Shown: piece by piece, positions 23,611-31,850 of the stretch
Layout of the letters: the number at the start of each line of letters is the position of its first letter
How positions within the stretch are numbered: the first letter of the stretch is position 1
DNA from: Bacillota bacterium
GTDB lineage: Bacteria > Bacillota > Bacilli > Paenibacillales > Paenibacillaceae
Reading direction: 5' to 3'
Assembly: GCA_023433615.1 (NCBI GenBank)
Contig: JAEZCJ010000053.1
Span: 1-54,152 of the forward strand
DNA length: 54,152 nucleotides
Position numbers and translations under genes: made by a program
The notes under the pieces: generated by a model
Told to the model about the DNA's origin: nothing
Seen by the model: only the letters and a program-made list of their open reading frames with translations
Database searches by the model: none

Positions 23611-24537
23611 ATGGAAATGAAGCTGATCAATCGAAGCACGGCCGTGTCAGCCGAACAGCCCCTCCCCTGGCGGACGGAGCATCCCGCCGTACGCAGGCTG
23701 CGGAGATTGACTGTCGGTGCCGTGGGGGCCGCGATCGCCTTCGGACTGATCGCCACCCCGCTGGGAGATCGCGCGCTGGCAGCCATGGAGCAGACCTTCC
23801 GCATGCAGCACATGGTCGGAGTCGGCCTCTCCGCGGACGACATGACGGCAATCTCGAACATGCTGGACAACGGCTCGCCGGATGGAGACAGGCGCTTCGA
23901 CTTGGCCCAATACGGCACCTTGACCCAATCGGGCGGCGGGGAATCCGTTGTCGTGAACTGGGAAGATGCCGAACAACGAATGGGAGTATCCCTATTTCAG
24001 CTAGAGAACGCCGCCGCTCCTTCCTATCAGCCGGCCTCCACATTGACCTTCCGCCTGAACGTGAAGGCCGTCAACCGACTGCTGACCCGTCTAGGCAGCA
24101 CCACCGCCTTGCCGGCCGATGCGGACGGCAAGGCCATCGCGCTGCACATCCCCGAAGGGGTATCCTCGACAGGCACTCTGTCAGGCAAGCAAGCGCGTCT
24201 GCTCCAATTCGGCAAGCCGGAATTGACGGTAGACGGCGCGATCGATGCAGCGGCCATCCGCGAAGCGGTGCTTGGGCTTCCCGTACTGCCGGACAGTCTG
24301 CGGACCAAGCTGTCCGCGATCGGCGATTGGCAGCATACCTTGCCGGTTCCGGCGCCGGACGGCGCGATAACCAATCTGCGGTTAGGCGGGCATGACGCGG
24401 TCATGACCGTTAACGGCAGCCATCGTTATCTGCTGTGGCAGGGCGGGGATCGCATGGGTCTCTTGGGCGTCGCGGTGCATGACTTTCCTGCGGAGTCCGA
24501 CTTCCTGCGGGCAGCGGAAGCGCTCATACTGCCATGA
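23611..24537 (+). CDS. Membrane-anchored protein of an ABC exporter operon
   Basis: A 308-residue protein I do not recognise by name. A cytosolic head of about 35 residues ends in VRRLRRLTVGAVG, one transmembrane helix follows (about 34-52, ending before GDRALAA), and then a long extracellular part rich in Asp, Thr and Leu. That part has beta-rich stretches such as STLTFRLNVKAVNRLL and a late SHRYLLWQGGDRMGLL motif. The layout recalls anti-sigma or DUF4179/DUF4367 proteins, but no sigma gene is next to it. It overlaps the ABC ATPase start by 4 bases (ATGA), so it belongs to the exporter. It may act as a sensor or extracellular accessory. It is expressed from a near-consensus promoter. Confidence 0.65.
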   Translation: MEMKLINRSTAVSAEQPLPWRTEHPAVRRLRRLTVGAVGAAIAFGLIATPLGDRALAAMEQTFRMQHMVGVGLSADDMTAISNMLDNGSPDGDRRFDLAQYGTLTQSGGGESVVVNWEDAEQRMGVSLFQLENAAAPSYQPASTLTFRLNVKAVNRLLTRLGSTTALPADADGKAIALHIPEGVSSTGTLSGKQARLLQFGKPELTVDGAIDAAAIREAVLGLPVLPDSLRTKLSAIGDWQHTLPVPAPDGAITNLRLGGHDAVMTVNGSHRYLLWQGGDRMGLLGVAVHDFPAESDFLRAAEALILP

Positions 24538-25514
24538 CCATAATCGATACGGCGAATCTGACCAAGACTTACAACGGCCGCGGCGGCTGCCGCGGCATCA
24601 CCTTGCAGGTGCCGGAAAGCTGCATCTTCGGCCTGCTGGGACCGAACGGCGCCGGCAAGAGCACCTTCGTGAAGATGCTCGCCGGCCTTCACCGGCCGGA
24701 TTCCGGGTGGGCGTCCATGCTGGGGCTGCCCCTTGGTCGGCCGGAGGCACGCCGCAAGCTCGGGTATGTGCCTGAGCTGTTCCGCTTCCAGGATTGGCTC
24801 ACGCCGTCCGAGGTGCTCCGGTTCCATGGCCGACTGGGCGGTCTGTCTGCGCGGGACACTCGAAGTCCCGCATTCCGCGGCAAGATTCGCGATACCTTGG
24901 AGCTGGTCGGGCTGGCCGAAGCGGCGGATCGAAGGGTCGGCGGCTTCTCGAAGGGCATGCAGCAGCGCCTCGGCCTTGCTGCCGCCCTGCTCTTAGATCC
25001 CGAGCTGCTCATTCTTGATGAGCCCGCTTCCGCGCTGGACCCTGTCGGCCGCTACGAAATTCGCAGTCTGCTTAAGAAGCTGAGAGGCCAAGGCGTAACG
25101 GTCTTCCTCAACACCCATCTGCTCGAGGATGTTGAGGAATTGTGCGATGAGGCCGCATTCCTGTACGGAGGCGAGCTCCTTGCGGCCGGTCCGCTGCACA
25201 AGCTGCTAAGCGACGCAGGCGACGGCAGCGCGAACTGGCGCTTCCGGGTCGGCGGTTGGCAGCCGGAGACGCAGGCAATACTGAACGATGCCCTCGGCAG
25301 CTCGCTCGCATCCGCGCTTCGCCTGATCGAGGCTGACGAGAGCGGCAACGCTCACCTATCCGCGCGCGTAATCGACCGGGAGCAGGCCGGCCATCTATGC
25401 GCGGCGTTCATTCGGAACGGCCTAGTGCTCTACGAATCCCATCCCGCTCAGAGCAGCCTGGAGGATTGGTTCCTCCGGATGGCCCAATCCCGCCAAGGAG
25501 GTGTCCGAACGTGA
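24534..25514 (+). CDS. ABC transporter ATP-binding protein
   Basis: A 326-residue ATPase of an ABC-2 type exporter. Walker A is GPNGAGKST (36-44), the signature is FSKGMQQRLGLA, Walker B is LLILDEPASALDP and the switch His is in FLNTHLLEDVEEL. After about residue 215 there is an extended C-terminal domain of about 110 residues, longer than in most exporters and typical of the NatA/BcrA/NosF-like group. It overlaps the gene before it by 4 bases and the permease after it by 4 bases, so all three are translationally coupled. The exported substrate is unknown. Drug, peptide or copper-maturation type transporters share this form. Confidence 0.9.
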   Translation: MTIIDTANLTKTYNGRGGCRGITLQVPESCIFGLLGPNGAGKSTFVKMLAGLHRPDSGWASMLGLPLGRPEARRKLGYVPELFRFQDWLTPSEVLRFHGRLGGLSARDTRSPAFRGKIRDTLELVGLAEAADRRVGGFSKGMQQRLGLAAALLLDPELLILDEPASALDPVGRYEIRSLLKKLRGQGVTVFLNTHLLEDVEELCDEAAFLYGGELLAAGPLHKLLSDAGDGSANWRFRVGGWQPETQAILNDALGSSLASALRLIEADESGNAHLSARVIDREQAGHLCAAFIRNGLVLYESHPAQSSLEDWFLRMAQSRQGGVRT

Positions 25515-26356
25515 CGATGTACATCTCCGCCACCTTGAAGGAGCTTACCCGCAAGCGCGTCTTCCTCGTCACGTTAATCGTGACATCCGTCTTCCTCATC
25601 CTGTTCGCATTCGGGATTCGGGAGCTGGCAGGCACAACGCTTCAGAACGCGGTATCCCCTGCCGAACGGCTGTTGAACAGTATGGTGATGATCGTGCTGG
25701 GCTTGTTTTTCGCCCAATTCCTAGCCGCCTTCTTCGTGCTTTTCTCGGCTATGGGGACCGTCACGGGCGAGCAGGAGAACGGGCTGCTCCTCGCCGTCGC
25801 CGCCCGTCCCATGCCACGCTGGAAGCTATATCTGGCGAAGTGGCTGGGGCATGCCGTCTGGGTCGCGGCATACAGCGCAGTCTTATTCCTGGCCGTCGTC
25901 TGGGCCGTTCACAGCCAGACCGGACTTCCGATACTGGCCGGTGACCTGCTGCGAGGACTCGGACTATTCGTCTGGATGCCGATTGTCTTGTTGACCATCA
26001 CCATGCTGGGTTCCGTCTATCTGCCGATGCTGGGGAACGGAATTTGCGCTGCTCTGCTGTACGGCTTCGCCCTATTCAGCGGGCTGGTCGAAGGCGTTAC
26101 GGTCTATGGGGGAGGCCACCCTGCGTTAGACAAGTTCGTATTCGTGACTGACCTGATCCTGCCGACGGACGCCGTCTACAAGAGAGGCCTGTACGAGCTG
26201 TTGGGAGGAGCCGATTGGGCCGGGTTAGCATTGACCGACATGGGTCCCTTCTCGATGCCGAACGTGCCTTCCGATTCTTACCTGCTCTATACGCTGGCCT
26301 ATGCGGCGCTGCTGCTCCTCTTGGGCTGCCGAGCATTCGGCAAAAAGGATCTATAG
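25511..26356 (+). CDS. ABC-2 type transporter permease
   Basis: A 281-residue membrane protein with six hydrophobic segments: LVTLIVTSVFLILFAFGI near the start, then two more before a TGEQENGLLLAVAARPM cytosolic loop, and three after it. It is the partner of the ATPase it overlaps. I start at GTG 25511, where AAGGAGG is 9 bases upstream; ATG 25517 would be 15 bases away. The QENGLLLAVAARPMPRWKLYLAKWLG stretch is the usual coupling helix region of the NosY/NatB-like permeases. Substrate unknown. Confidence 0.87.
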   Translation: MTMYISATLKELTRKRVFLVTLIVTSVFLILFAFGIRELAGTTLQNAVSPAERLLNSMVMIVLGLFFAQFLAAFFVLFSAMGTVTGEQENGLLLAVAARPMPRWKLYLAKWLGHAVWVAAYSAVLFLAVVWAVHSQTGLPILAGDLLRGLGLFVWMPIVLLTITMLGSVYLPMLGNGICAALLYGFALFSGLVEGVTVYGGGHPALDKFVFVTDLILPTDAVYKRGLYELLGGADWAGLALTDMGPFSMPNVPSDSYLLYTLAYAALLLLLGCRAFGKKDL

Positions 26357-26373
26357 CAGCGTTTGCTTGGCTC

Positions 26374-26382
26374 TGGTACAAT
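26374..26382 (+). promoter_or_regulatory. Extended -10 of the MORN gene
   Basis: TGGTACAAT is an extended -10 with no clear -35, 33 bases before the start codon. Confidence 0.4.
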
Positions 26383-26414
26383 GGGCATTACGATGTACGG
26401 AGCGGAGGGCTGTC

Positions 26415-26696
26415 ATGCATGACGACAAATGCGACTTGATGCAACCGAATGGCGTCAAGGACAAACCATTCGAAGTGATTGACGGTTACACGATCAAGTA
26501 CCACGCCAGTGGCAAGACGATCTGGTCGAAGGGGAAGATGGCTGGGGATACACCGGACGGTTATTGGGAATGGTACCGGGCCGACGGAACGCTCAAGCGC
26601 TCCGGTCACTTCGATCGAGGCGAGCCTGTCGGCGAATGGATCACCTATGACGGAAAGGGCCACAAGTATAAGACGACCAATCGTGATCAAAAGTAG
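26415..26696 (+). CDS. MORN-repeat protein
   Basis: A 93-residue soluble protein with two to three MORN-type repeats: GKTIWSKGKMAGDTPDGYWEWY, then DGTLKRSGHFDRGEPVGEWITY. The Gly-x-Trp-x-x-Tyr pattern is clear. Database annotation often names such proteins YwqK-type antitoxins, but no toxin gene is beside this one, so I do not adopt that role. I start at ATG 26415, which has GGAGGG upstream and gives a product that begins with the charged MHDDK. It is a single-gene unit with its own extended -10. Confidence 0.72.
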   Translation: MHDDKCDLMQPNGVKDKPFEVIDGYTIKYHASGKTIWSKGKMAGDTPDGYWEWYRADGTLKRSGHFDRGEPVGEWITYDGKGHKYKTTNRDQK

Positions 26697-26718
26697 TCCC
26701 TGCCCTTCGCTCGCACGC

Positions 26719-26922
26719 TCATTCGTCCGACTGCCGAACGATCCGGATATACTCGCGCGGCGAGAATGACTTGCCGGCCGGATGGCCGGCATGTATGCTC
26801 TGCGCACGGACCGCATTCGCATTCGGGCTGCGATGCTGCGCGATTCGCGCGTTAAGCGCGGCGCCGACGCACAAGGCTATGAGCAGAATCAAGCAGCTGA
26901 CGGCAATGATTGTCTTGGACAT
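26719..26922 (-). CDS. Small single-pass membrane protein (67 aa)
   Basis: A 67-residue protein with one N-terminal helix (IIAVSCLILLIALCVGAAL) followed by about 45 polar, basic residues ending in SFSPREYIRIVRQSDE. AGAGGAG lies before the ATG at 26920-26922, which decides the start; the frame is open upstream but lacks a ribosome site. The helix may be a signal peptide or an anchor with the basic tail outside. I do not recognise a family. It reads away from the mrp operon, and its promoter should lie in 26930-27150, which also carries the mrp leader on the other strand. Confidence 0.6.
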   Translation of the reverse strand: MSKTIIAVSCLILLIALCVGAALNARIAQHRSPNANAVRAQSIHAGHPAGKSFSPREYIRIVRQSDE

Positions 26923-26983
26923 GATGGGCTCCTCTTGAGACGTGATCGATCCCGCCGATTGACAGGCATCGTCCATTTCAGTT

Positions 26984-27012
26984 TTGACAAATCGGCCCGC
27001 ATCCCATACAAT
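26984..27012 (+). promoter_or_regulatory. Strong consensus promoter ahead of the mrp leader
   Basis: TTGACA (26984-26989), 17 bases, then TACAAT (27007-27012): -35 perfect, -10 one base off. Transcription should start near 27019. A second TTGACA lies at 26959-26964 but has no -10. Confidence 0.75.
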
Positions 27013-27018
27013 GAATGA

Positions 27019-27080
27019 CAGTAAGCCGCACAACTCGATAAGATCGAACCCGGAGGAGCCTGCCAAAGCAGGCTTTTTTT
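27019..27080 (+). ncRNA. Short terminated transcript: small RNA or mrp attenuator leader
   Basis: A transcript from the consensus promoter would run only about 62 bases before a textbook terminator. It contains a small hairpin (TCGAT-AAG-ATCGA, about 27034-27046), a purine-rich CCCGGAGGAG, and then the terminator stem. mrpA starts 79 bases further on, with no other good promoter between. It could therefore be a leader that controls mrp by read-through, or a separate small RNA. I found no match to a riboswitch class I know. AAGCC (27023-27027) could pair with GGCTT (27071-27075) as a weak antiterminator. Confidence 0.45.
27057..27080 (+). terminator. Rho-independent terminator upstream of mrpA
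   Basis: AGCCTGC-CAAA-GCAGGCT is a perfect 7 bp stem with a 4-base loop followed by seven T. It is the best terminator in the window, yet it lies before the mrp operon rather than after a gene. Confidence 0.85.
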
Positions 27081-27158
27081 GCGTTTTTACGGTCTTAGGC
27101 GCATTGCTTATGGGAAAACTGTAGAGATCATGATTACACATTAAGGAGGATAAACGCG

Positions 27159-30029
27159 TTGTCCATGCTTCATCTTGCCATCATGCTTCCGTTCTTAGCG
27201 GCGTGCGTCATCCCGCCCCTTCGGCGATTCGGCGGCCGCATCCATGCCGGTTGGGTCGCGCTGCCGGTTCCGCTGCTGCTCTTCCTGGCATTCGCGTCGC
27301 GGATCGCGTCCGTGCGCAGCGAAGGCGCACAGCAAGAGTCGTTCGCGTGGATTCCGTCGCTCGGCATCGACATCACGCTGTACCTGGACGGGCTTAGCCT
27401 GCTGTTCGCGCTCTTAATCAGCGGAATCGGCATGCTCGTCATCTTCTATTCCATCTATTACATGGATGCCAAGCGCGAAGCGCTTCATCGCTTCTATTGT
27501 TATCTGATGCTCTTCATGGGCGCGATGCTAGGCGTTGTGCTATCCGATAACGTGATGGTCCTGTACGGCTTCTGGGAACTGACCAGCGTCTCGTCGTTCC
27601 TATTGATCGCATTCTGGGACAAGAGGGCCAAGTCTCGCGACGGCGCCATGAAGTCGATGCTCATCACCGTCTTCGGCGGGCTCGCCATGTTCGCGGGATT
27701 GCTGCTGCTCTCGATCATGGGAGACAGCTTCAGCGTGCGGGAGCTGATCGGCCAAGCCGGTCAGCTGTCCCAGAGCAGCTTGTTCACGCCGGCAATGCTG
27801 CTCGTTCTGACGGGCGCTTTCACCAAGTCGGCGCAATTCCCGTTCCACATCTGGCTGCCGGACGCGATGGAAGCCCCTACGCCTGTCAGCGCCTATCTGC
27901 ATTCGGCGACGATGGTCAAGGCCGGCCTCTATCTGGTCAGCCGTCTCAGCCCGGTATTCGCAGGGCAAGCGGAATGGTTCTGGCTTGTAACCGGCTTCGG
28001 GCTGACGACGATGGTCTACGCTTCCTATCGGGCGCTCAAGCAGACCGATCTCAAGGCGCTGCTCGCCTTCTCGACTGTCAGCCAGCTCGGCCTTATCATG
28101 TGTCTCTTAGGGCTAGGCTCGGTCTCCTCCTATTACGGGGGCAGCGCCGACGGCATGCTGTACGCGAAGGCCACGACGGCCGCGATCTTCCACCTCATCA
28201 ATCACGCGATATTCAAGGGTGCGTTATTCATGGTCGTGGGCATCGTCGATCACGAGACCGGAACGCGAGACATCCGCAAGCTCGGCGGATTAATGGCGCT
28301 CATGCCGATCACGTTCTCGGTATCGGTCATCGGCGCGCTGTCGATGGCGGGCATACCGCCGTTCAGCGGGTTCCTCAGCAAGGAAATGTTCTTCACGGCC
28401 GTGCTTCAAGCCTCCGAGATGTCGCTGTGGAGCATGGACACCTGGGGGGCACTGATCCCCGTCATCGCATGGGTCGGCAGCGTGTTCACATTCGTGTATA
28501 GCTTGATTATCGTGCTGCGCACCTTTGCCGGACGTTACCGGCCGGAGAAGCTGGACACGACGCCGCATGAAGCATCGCTTGGGCTATTGCTGCCTCCGAT
28601 TCTGCTCGCATCGCTGGCCATCGTGTTCGGGCTTTTTCCGAATCTGCTGTCTTACAGCCTCATCGAGCCCGCGATCGCTTCGATCAGTCCCGGACTGCTC
28701 ACGGCAGGCGAAACCTTCCATGTCCATATTTCGTTCTGGCATGGATTCACGACGGAATTGTACATGACGATCGGCATTCTGGCTGCCGGTACGGTGCTGT
28801 ACGCGCTGCATGGAAGAATGAAAGCCATCCACGCGCCGCTGGCGATGAAGCCGTCTTGGAACGGGCTGTACAGCTGGGGAATGCGTACCGTCGGACCTCT
28901 GTCGAAGCGCTTTACCAGCCGTTATATGACCGGCTCCATCCGGCATTACGTCAGCTATATTCTCGTATTCCTAATCGTATCGTTATCCGTCGTGCTGCTT
29001 ACGACGGAGGGCATCCGATTCGACACAAGCGGTTACGCGCCGATGTCTTTCTATGAAGGGACGGCGATCCTCGCCCTGATCGTATCCGCGATCGCCATTC
29101 CGTTCGTCAGCTCCAGGCTGACGGCCATCATTCTCACCGGCATGACGGGCTATATGGTCACCTTGTTCTTCGTGCTGTTCCGAGCGCCGGACCTGGCCCT
29201 TACCCAGATGACCGTCGAGACGGTGTCGGTCATGCTCTTCCTGCTCTGCTTCTATCACCTGCCGAAGCTGAAGAAAGAGCGGATCCCGCTGCGCGTCAAG
29301 CTTCCTAATCTGTTGATCTCGATCGGCGTAGGCACCGTCGTAACCGTCATTGCGCTCAGTGCGGGAAGCGATGCGCCGTTCGAATCGATTGCCGGCTATT
29401 TCCTGGAAAACAGCTATAAGGAGGCCGGAGGCAAAAACGTCGTCAACGTCATCCTCGTTGACTTCCGCGGCTTCGATACGCTGCTGGAGATCACGGTGCT
29501 CGGCATAGCGGCACTTGGCATCTATGCGCTGATCAAGCTTGAGCCGGGCGACGCTGCCTTGCCGGTCCGTTCACCTAAGGATGCCGGACCGCGTCAGCCC
29601 GGCACCGGCCGCATCAATGACGTCATCCTGCGGACGGTATCGAAGCTTGCGATTCCGATCGTGCTGGCTTTCTCTTGGTACCTCTTCTACTCGGGCCATC
29701 ATCATCCCGGCGGCGGATTCATCGGCGGCTTGATGACCTCGGCTGCATTGGTGCTGTTGTCAATGTCCGTCGGCATGAACGCGACTGCACGCATGCTCCC
29801 GGTCAACTACCGCATCGTGATCGGTATCGGGCTGCTGACGGCACTCCTGACGGGCATCGGATCGTTCGCGGCAGGCGTTCCGTTCCTCAGCCATACCTTC
29901 GGCTATTTCGATATCCCGCTGCTGGGCGAGACGGAGCTTGCTACGGCCGTTCTGTTCGATCTGGGCGTCTATCTGGCAGTGGTCGGCGTTACCATGACGA
30001 TTATCTATACGATCGGGAGGGATAACTAG
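27159..30029 (+). CDS. mrpA: Mrp antiporter subunit A fused to subunit B
   Basis: A 956-residue membrane protein, the large subunit of the Mrp Na+(K+)/H+ antiporter. Residues about 1-520 are the NuoL/ND5-like channel with TPVSAYLHSATMVKAGLYL and HLINHAIFKGALFMVVG. Residues about 530-790 hold the extra MrpA C-terminal helices. From about residue 813 to the end there is a complete MrpB domain (about 143 residues), with the hallmark YSGHHHPGGGFIGGLMTSAAL. In Bacillus subtilis MrpA (about 800 residues) and MrpB are separate; fused forms are known from proteobacterial PhaAB-type systems. No separate mrpB follows, so the fusion replaces it. Translation starts at TTG 27159, with AAGGAGG 9 bases upstream. 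Confidence 0.92.
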   Translation: MSMLHLAIMLPFLAACVIPPLRRFGGRIHAGWVALPVPLLLFLAFASRIASVRSEGAQQESFAWIPSLGIDITLYLDGLSLLFALLISGIGMLVIFYSIYYMDAKREALHRFYCYLMLFMGAMLGVVLSDNVMVLYGFWELTSVSSFLLIAFWDKRAKSRDGAMKSMLITVFGGLAMFAGLLLLSIMGDSFSVRELIGQAGQLSQSSLFTPAMLLVLTGAFTKSAQFPFHIWLPDAMEAPTPVSAYLHSATMVKAGLYLVSRLSPVFAGQAEWFWLVTGFGLTTMVYASYRALKQTDLKALLAFSTVSQLGLIMCLLGLGSVSSYYGGSADGMLYAKATTAAIFHLINHAIFKGALFMVVGIVDHETGTRDIRKLGGLMALMPITFSVSVIGALSMAGIPPFSGFLSKEMFFTAVLQASEMSLWSMDTWGALIPVIAWVGSVFTFVYSLIIVLRTFAGRYRPEKLDTTPHEASLGLLLPPILLASLAIVFGLFPNLLSYSLIEPAIASISPGLLTAGETFHVHISFWHGFTTELYMTIGILAAGTVLYALHGRMKAIHAPLAMKPSWNGLYSWGMRTVGPLSKRFTSRYMTGSIRHYVSYILVFLIVSLSVVLLTTEGIRFDTSGYAPMSFYEGTAILALIVSAIAIPFVSSRLTAIILTGMTGYMVTLFFVLFRAPDLALTQMTVETVSVMLFLLCFYHLPKLKKERIPLRVKLPNLLISIGVGTVVTVIALSAGSDAPFESIAGYFLENSYKEAGGKNVVNVILVDFRGFDTLLEITVLGIAALGIYALIKLEPGDAALPVRSPKDAGPRQPGTGRINDVILRTVSKLAIPIVLAFSWYLFYSGHHHPGGGFIGGLMTSAALVLLSMSVGMNATARMLPVNYRIVIGIGLLTALLTGIGSFAAGVPFLSHTFGYFDIPLLGETELATAVLFDLGVYLAVVGVTMTIIYTIGRDN

Positions 30030-30030
30030 C

Positions 30031-30369
30031 GTGGAAATGTATATGTCGCTCGCCATCGGCGTCTTGTTCGCGGTAGGCGTCTACCTGATCCTCTCGAAGA
30101 GCCTGCTTCGGATCGTTCTGGGGACATCGCTCCTAACCCATGGCGTCCACCTGCTGCTGCTGACCATGTCCAAGCTGAAAACCGGCGCAGCGCCGCTGCT
30201 CGACGAGAAGGCTGATGCCTATGTGGATCCCGTGCCGCAGGCGCTGATCCTGACCTCCATCGTCATCAGCTTCGGGGTCACTTCCTTCTTCTTCGTGCTC
30301 GCGTACAAAGCCTATCAGAAGCTGGGCACGGACGATATGGAGCAGCTGAGAGGAGAAGACGATGAATAA
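30031..30369 (+). CDS. mrpC: Mrp antiporter subunit C
   Basis: A 112-residue NuoK-like subunit with three transmembrane helices. GVYLILSKSLLRIVLGTSLL and DPVPQALILTSIVISFGVTSFFFVLAY, with the conserved PQALiLTaIVI motif, identify it. It starts at GTG 30031, just after the mrpAB stop, using a GGGAGG site inside the end of that gene, and overlaps mrpD by 8 bases. It forms part of the membrane arm that carries protons. Confidence 0.93.
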   Translation: MEMYMSLAIGVLFAVGVYLILSKSLLRIVLGTSLLTHGVHLLLLTMSKLKTGAAPLLDEKADAYVDPVPQALILTSIVISFGVTSFFFVLAYKAYQKLGTDDMEQLRGEDDE

Positions 30370-31849
30370 TCTGATCGTATTGCCGCTTCTCATCCCGCTG
30401 TTCACGGCCGTCATGCTCATCCTGTTCAATCGCAGCCTGCGCGTGCAGCGATTCGCGAGCGCGGTCAGCATGGGCCTTCAAGCGATAACGGCCGCCGTAA
30501 TCGTTGCCCGCGTGCATGGCGAAGGCATTCAGACGCTTCACATGGGCGGCTGGCTTCCGCCGTACGGCATCGTCTTCGTAGCGGACATGACGGCAGCGCT
30601 TCTCGTCCTGACGACGACGCTAACGGCTGGCGCTTGCGTCATCTATGCCTTTGCAACAATCGGCGAGAGCCGGGAACGCCATTATTTCTACCCGTTCCTT
30701 CAATTTTTGCTGGCCGGAGTCATCGGATCCTTCCTGACCGGCGACCTGTTCAACCTGTTCGTATGCTTCGAAGTGATGCTGATCGCATCTTATGCGCTAA
30801 TCTCGCTCGGCGGGACAAGGCGCCAATTGCGGGAGACGTTAAAATACATCCTCATCAACATTCTGTCTTCGACGCTCTTCGTCGCGTCCGTCGCCTATCT
30901 CTACGGTACGACAGGCACGCTGAATATGGCGCACCTCTCCTTGCGCGTAGCCGAGCTGCAGCAAGGCGGGATCTTGACCGTAATCGCGGTGTTATTCCTG
31001 ATCGTCTTCTCGCTGAAGGCGGGACTATTCCTGTTCTACTGGCTGCCCGGCTCGTACGGCGCACCGCCGGCCGCGATAGCTGCGCTCTTCGCCGCGCTGC
31101 TGACGAAGGTAGGGCTATATGCGCTTCTGCGCACGTTCACGCTGATCTTCTACCACGAGCCCGGCGTTACGCACACGCTGATCGGCTGGATGGCTGGAGC
31201 CACGATGCTGTTAGGCGCAATCGGCGCCGTCGCGTTCCATGACGTGAGGCGGATCTTCAATTATAACGTGATCCTCAGCGTCGGCTTCATCGCCTTCGGC
31301 ATTGCGGTGTCCTCCGGAGAAGCGCTCGAGGGAGCTGTCTTCTATCTGGTTCATGACATGGTGGCCAAAGCGCTGCTGTTCTTCCTAGGCGGCATGATAA
31401 TTACGGCGGCAGGAACGGATAAGCTCGGCGAAGCGGGCGGGCTCATGCGCACGCACCCCGTCATCGGCTGGATGCTGTTCGTCGCCCTGCTTGCGCTTGT
31501 CGGAATACCGCCGCTCAGCGGCTTCGCCGGCAAGCTGCTGCTCGTGCGAGGCGGATTGGCCGACGGGCAATATGTATTGGCCGCCATCGGCCTCCTCTCC
31601 AGCCTTGTCGTGCTCTATTCGCTGGTGCGGGTCTTCATGGCCATGTTCTGGGGCGAAGAGAAAGGCAACTCGGCATCTGCGCCTGCGAAGTTCAACGCTT
31701 CGACAATGACGGCCGTATCCTTCCTCTTCGTGCTCATGCTGGCCCTTGGAATCGGAGCGGAATGGATCTATCCGCTGATTGCGCAGGCGAGCGATGTGCT
31801 CAGCGATCCTTCGCTCTACATCGAAGCCGTGCTGGGAGGGGGCGAATAA
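30362..31849 (+). CDS. mrpD: Mrp antiporter subunit D
   Basis: A 495-residue NuoM/NuoN-like channel subunit with about 14 transmembrane helices, the normal length. It shows the ion-path motifs FVCFEVMLIASYALISLGG (with the key Glu), LPGSYGAPPAAIAALFAALLTKVGLYAL (with the key Lys) and FYLVHDMVAKALLFFLGG. It overlaps mrpC by 8 bases and is followed directly by mrpE. With MrpA it makes the two antiporter-like modules of the complex. Confidence 0.94.
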   Translation: MNNLIVLPLLIPLFTAVMLILFNRSLRVQRFASAVSMGLQAITAAVIVARVHGEGIQTLHMGGWLPPYGIVFVADMTAALLVLTTTLTAGACVIYAFATIGESRERHYFYPFLQFLLAGVIGSFLTGDLFNLFVCFEVMLIASYALISLGGTRRQLRETLKYILINILSSTLFVASVAYLYGTTGTLNMAHLSLRVAELQQGGILTVIAVLFLIVFSLKAGLFLFYWLPGSYGAPPAAIAALFAALLTKVGLYALLRTFTLIFYHEPGVTHTLIGWMAGATMLLGAIGAVAFHDVRRIFNYNVILSVGFIAFGIAVSSGEALEGAVFYLVHDMVAKALLFFLGGMIITAAGTDKLGEAGGLMRTHPVIGWMLFVALLALVGIPPLSGFAGKLLLVRGGLADGQYVLAAIGLLSSLVVLYSLVRVFMAMFWGEEKGNSASAPAKFNASTMTAVSFLFVLMLALGIGAEWIYPLIAQASDVLSDPSLYIEAVLGGGE

Positions 31850-31850
31850 A

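Noticed and set aside
26415..26696. MORN gene as the antitoxin of a toxin-antitoxin pair
   Set aside because: No toxin-like gene is next to it; the 67-residue neighbour is on the other strand, 22 bases away, and has no toxin features beyond one helix.
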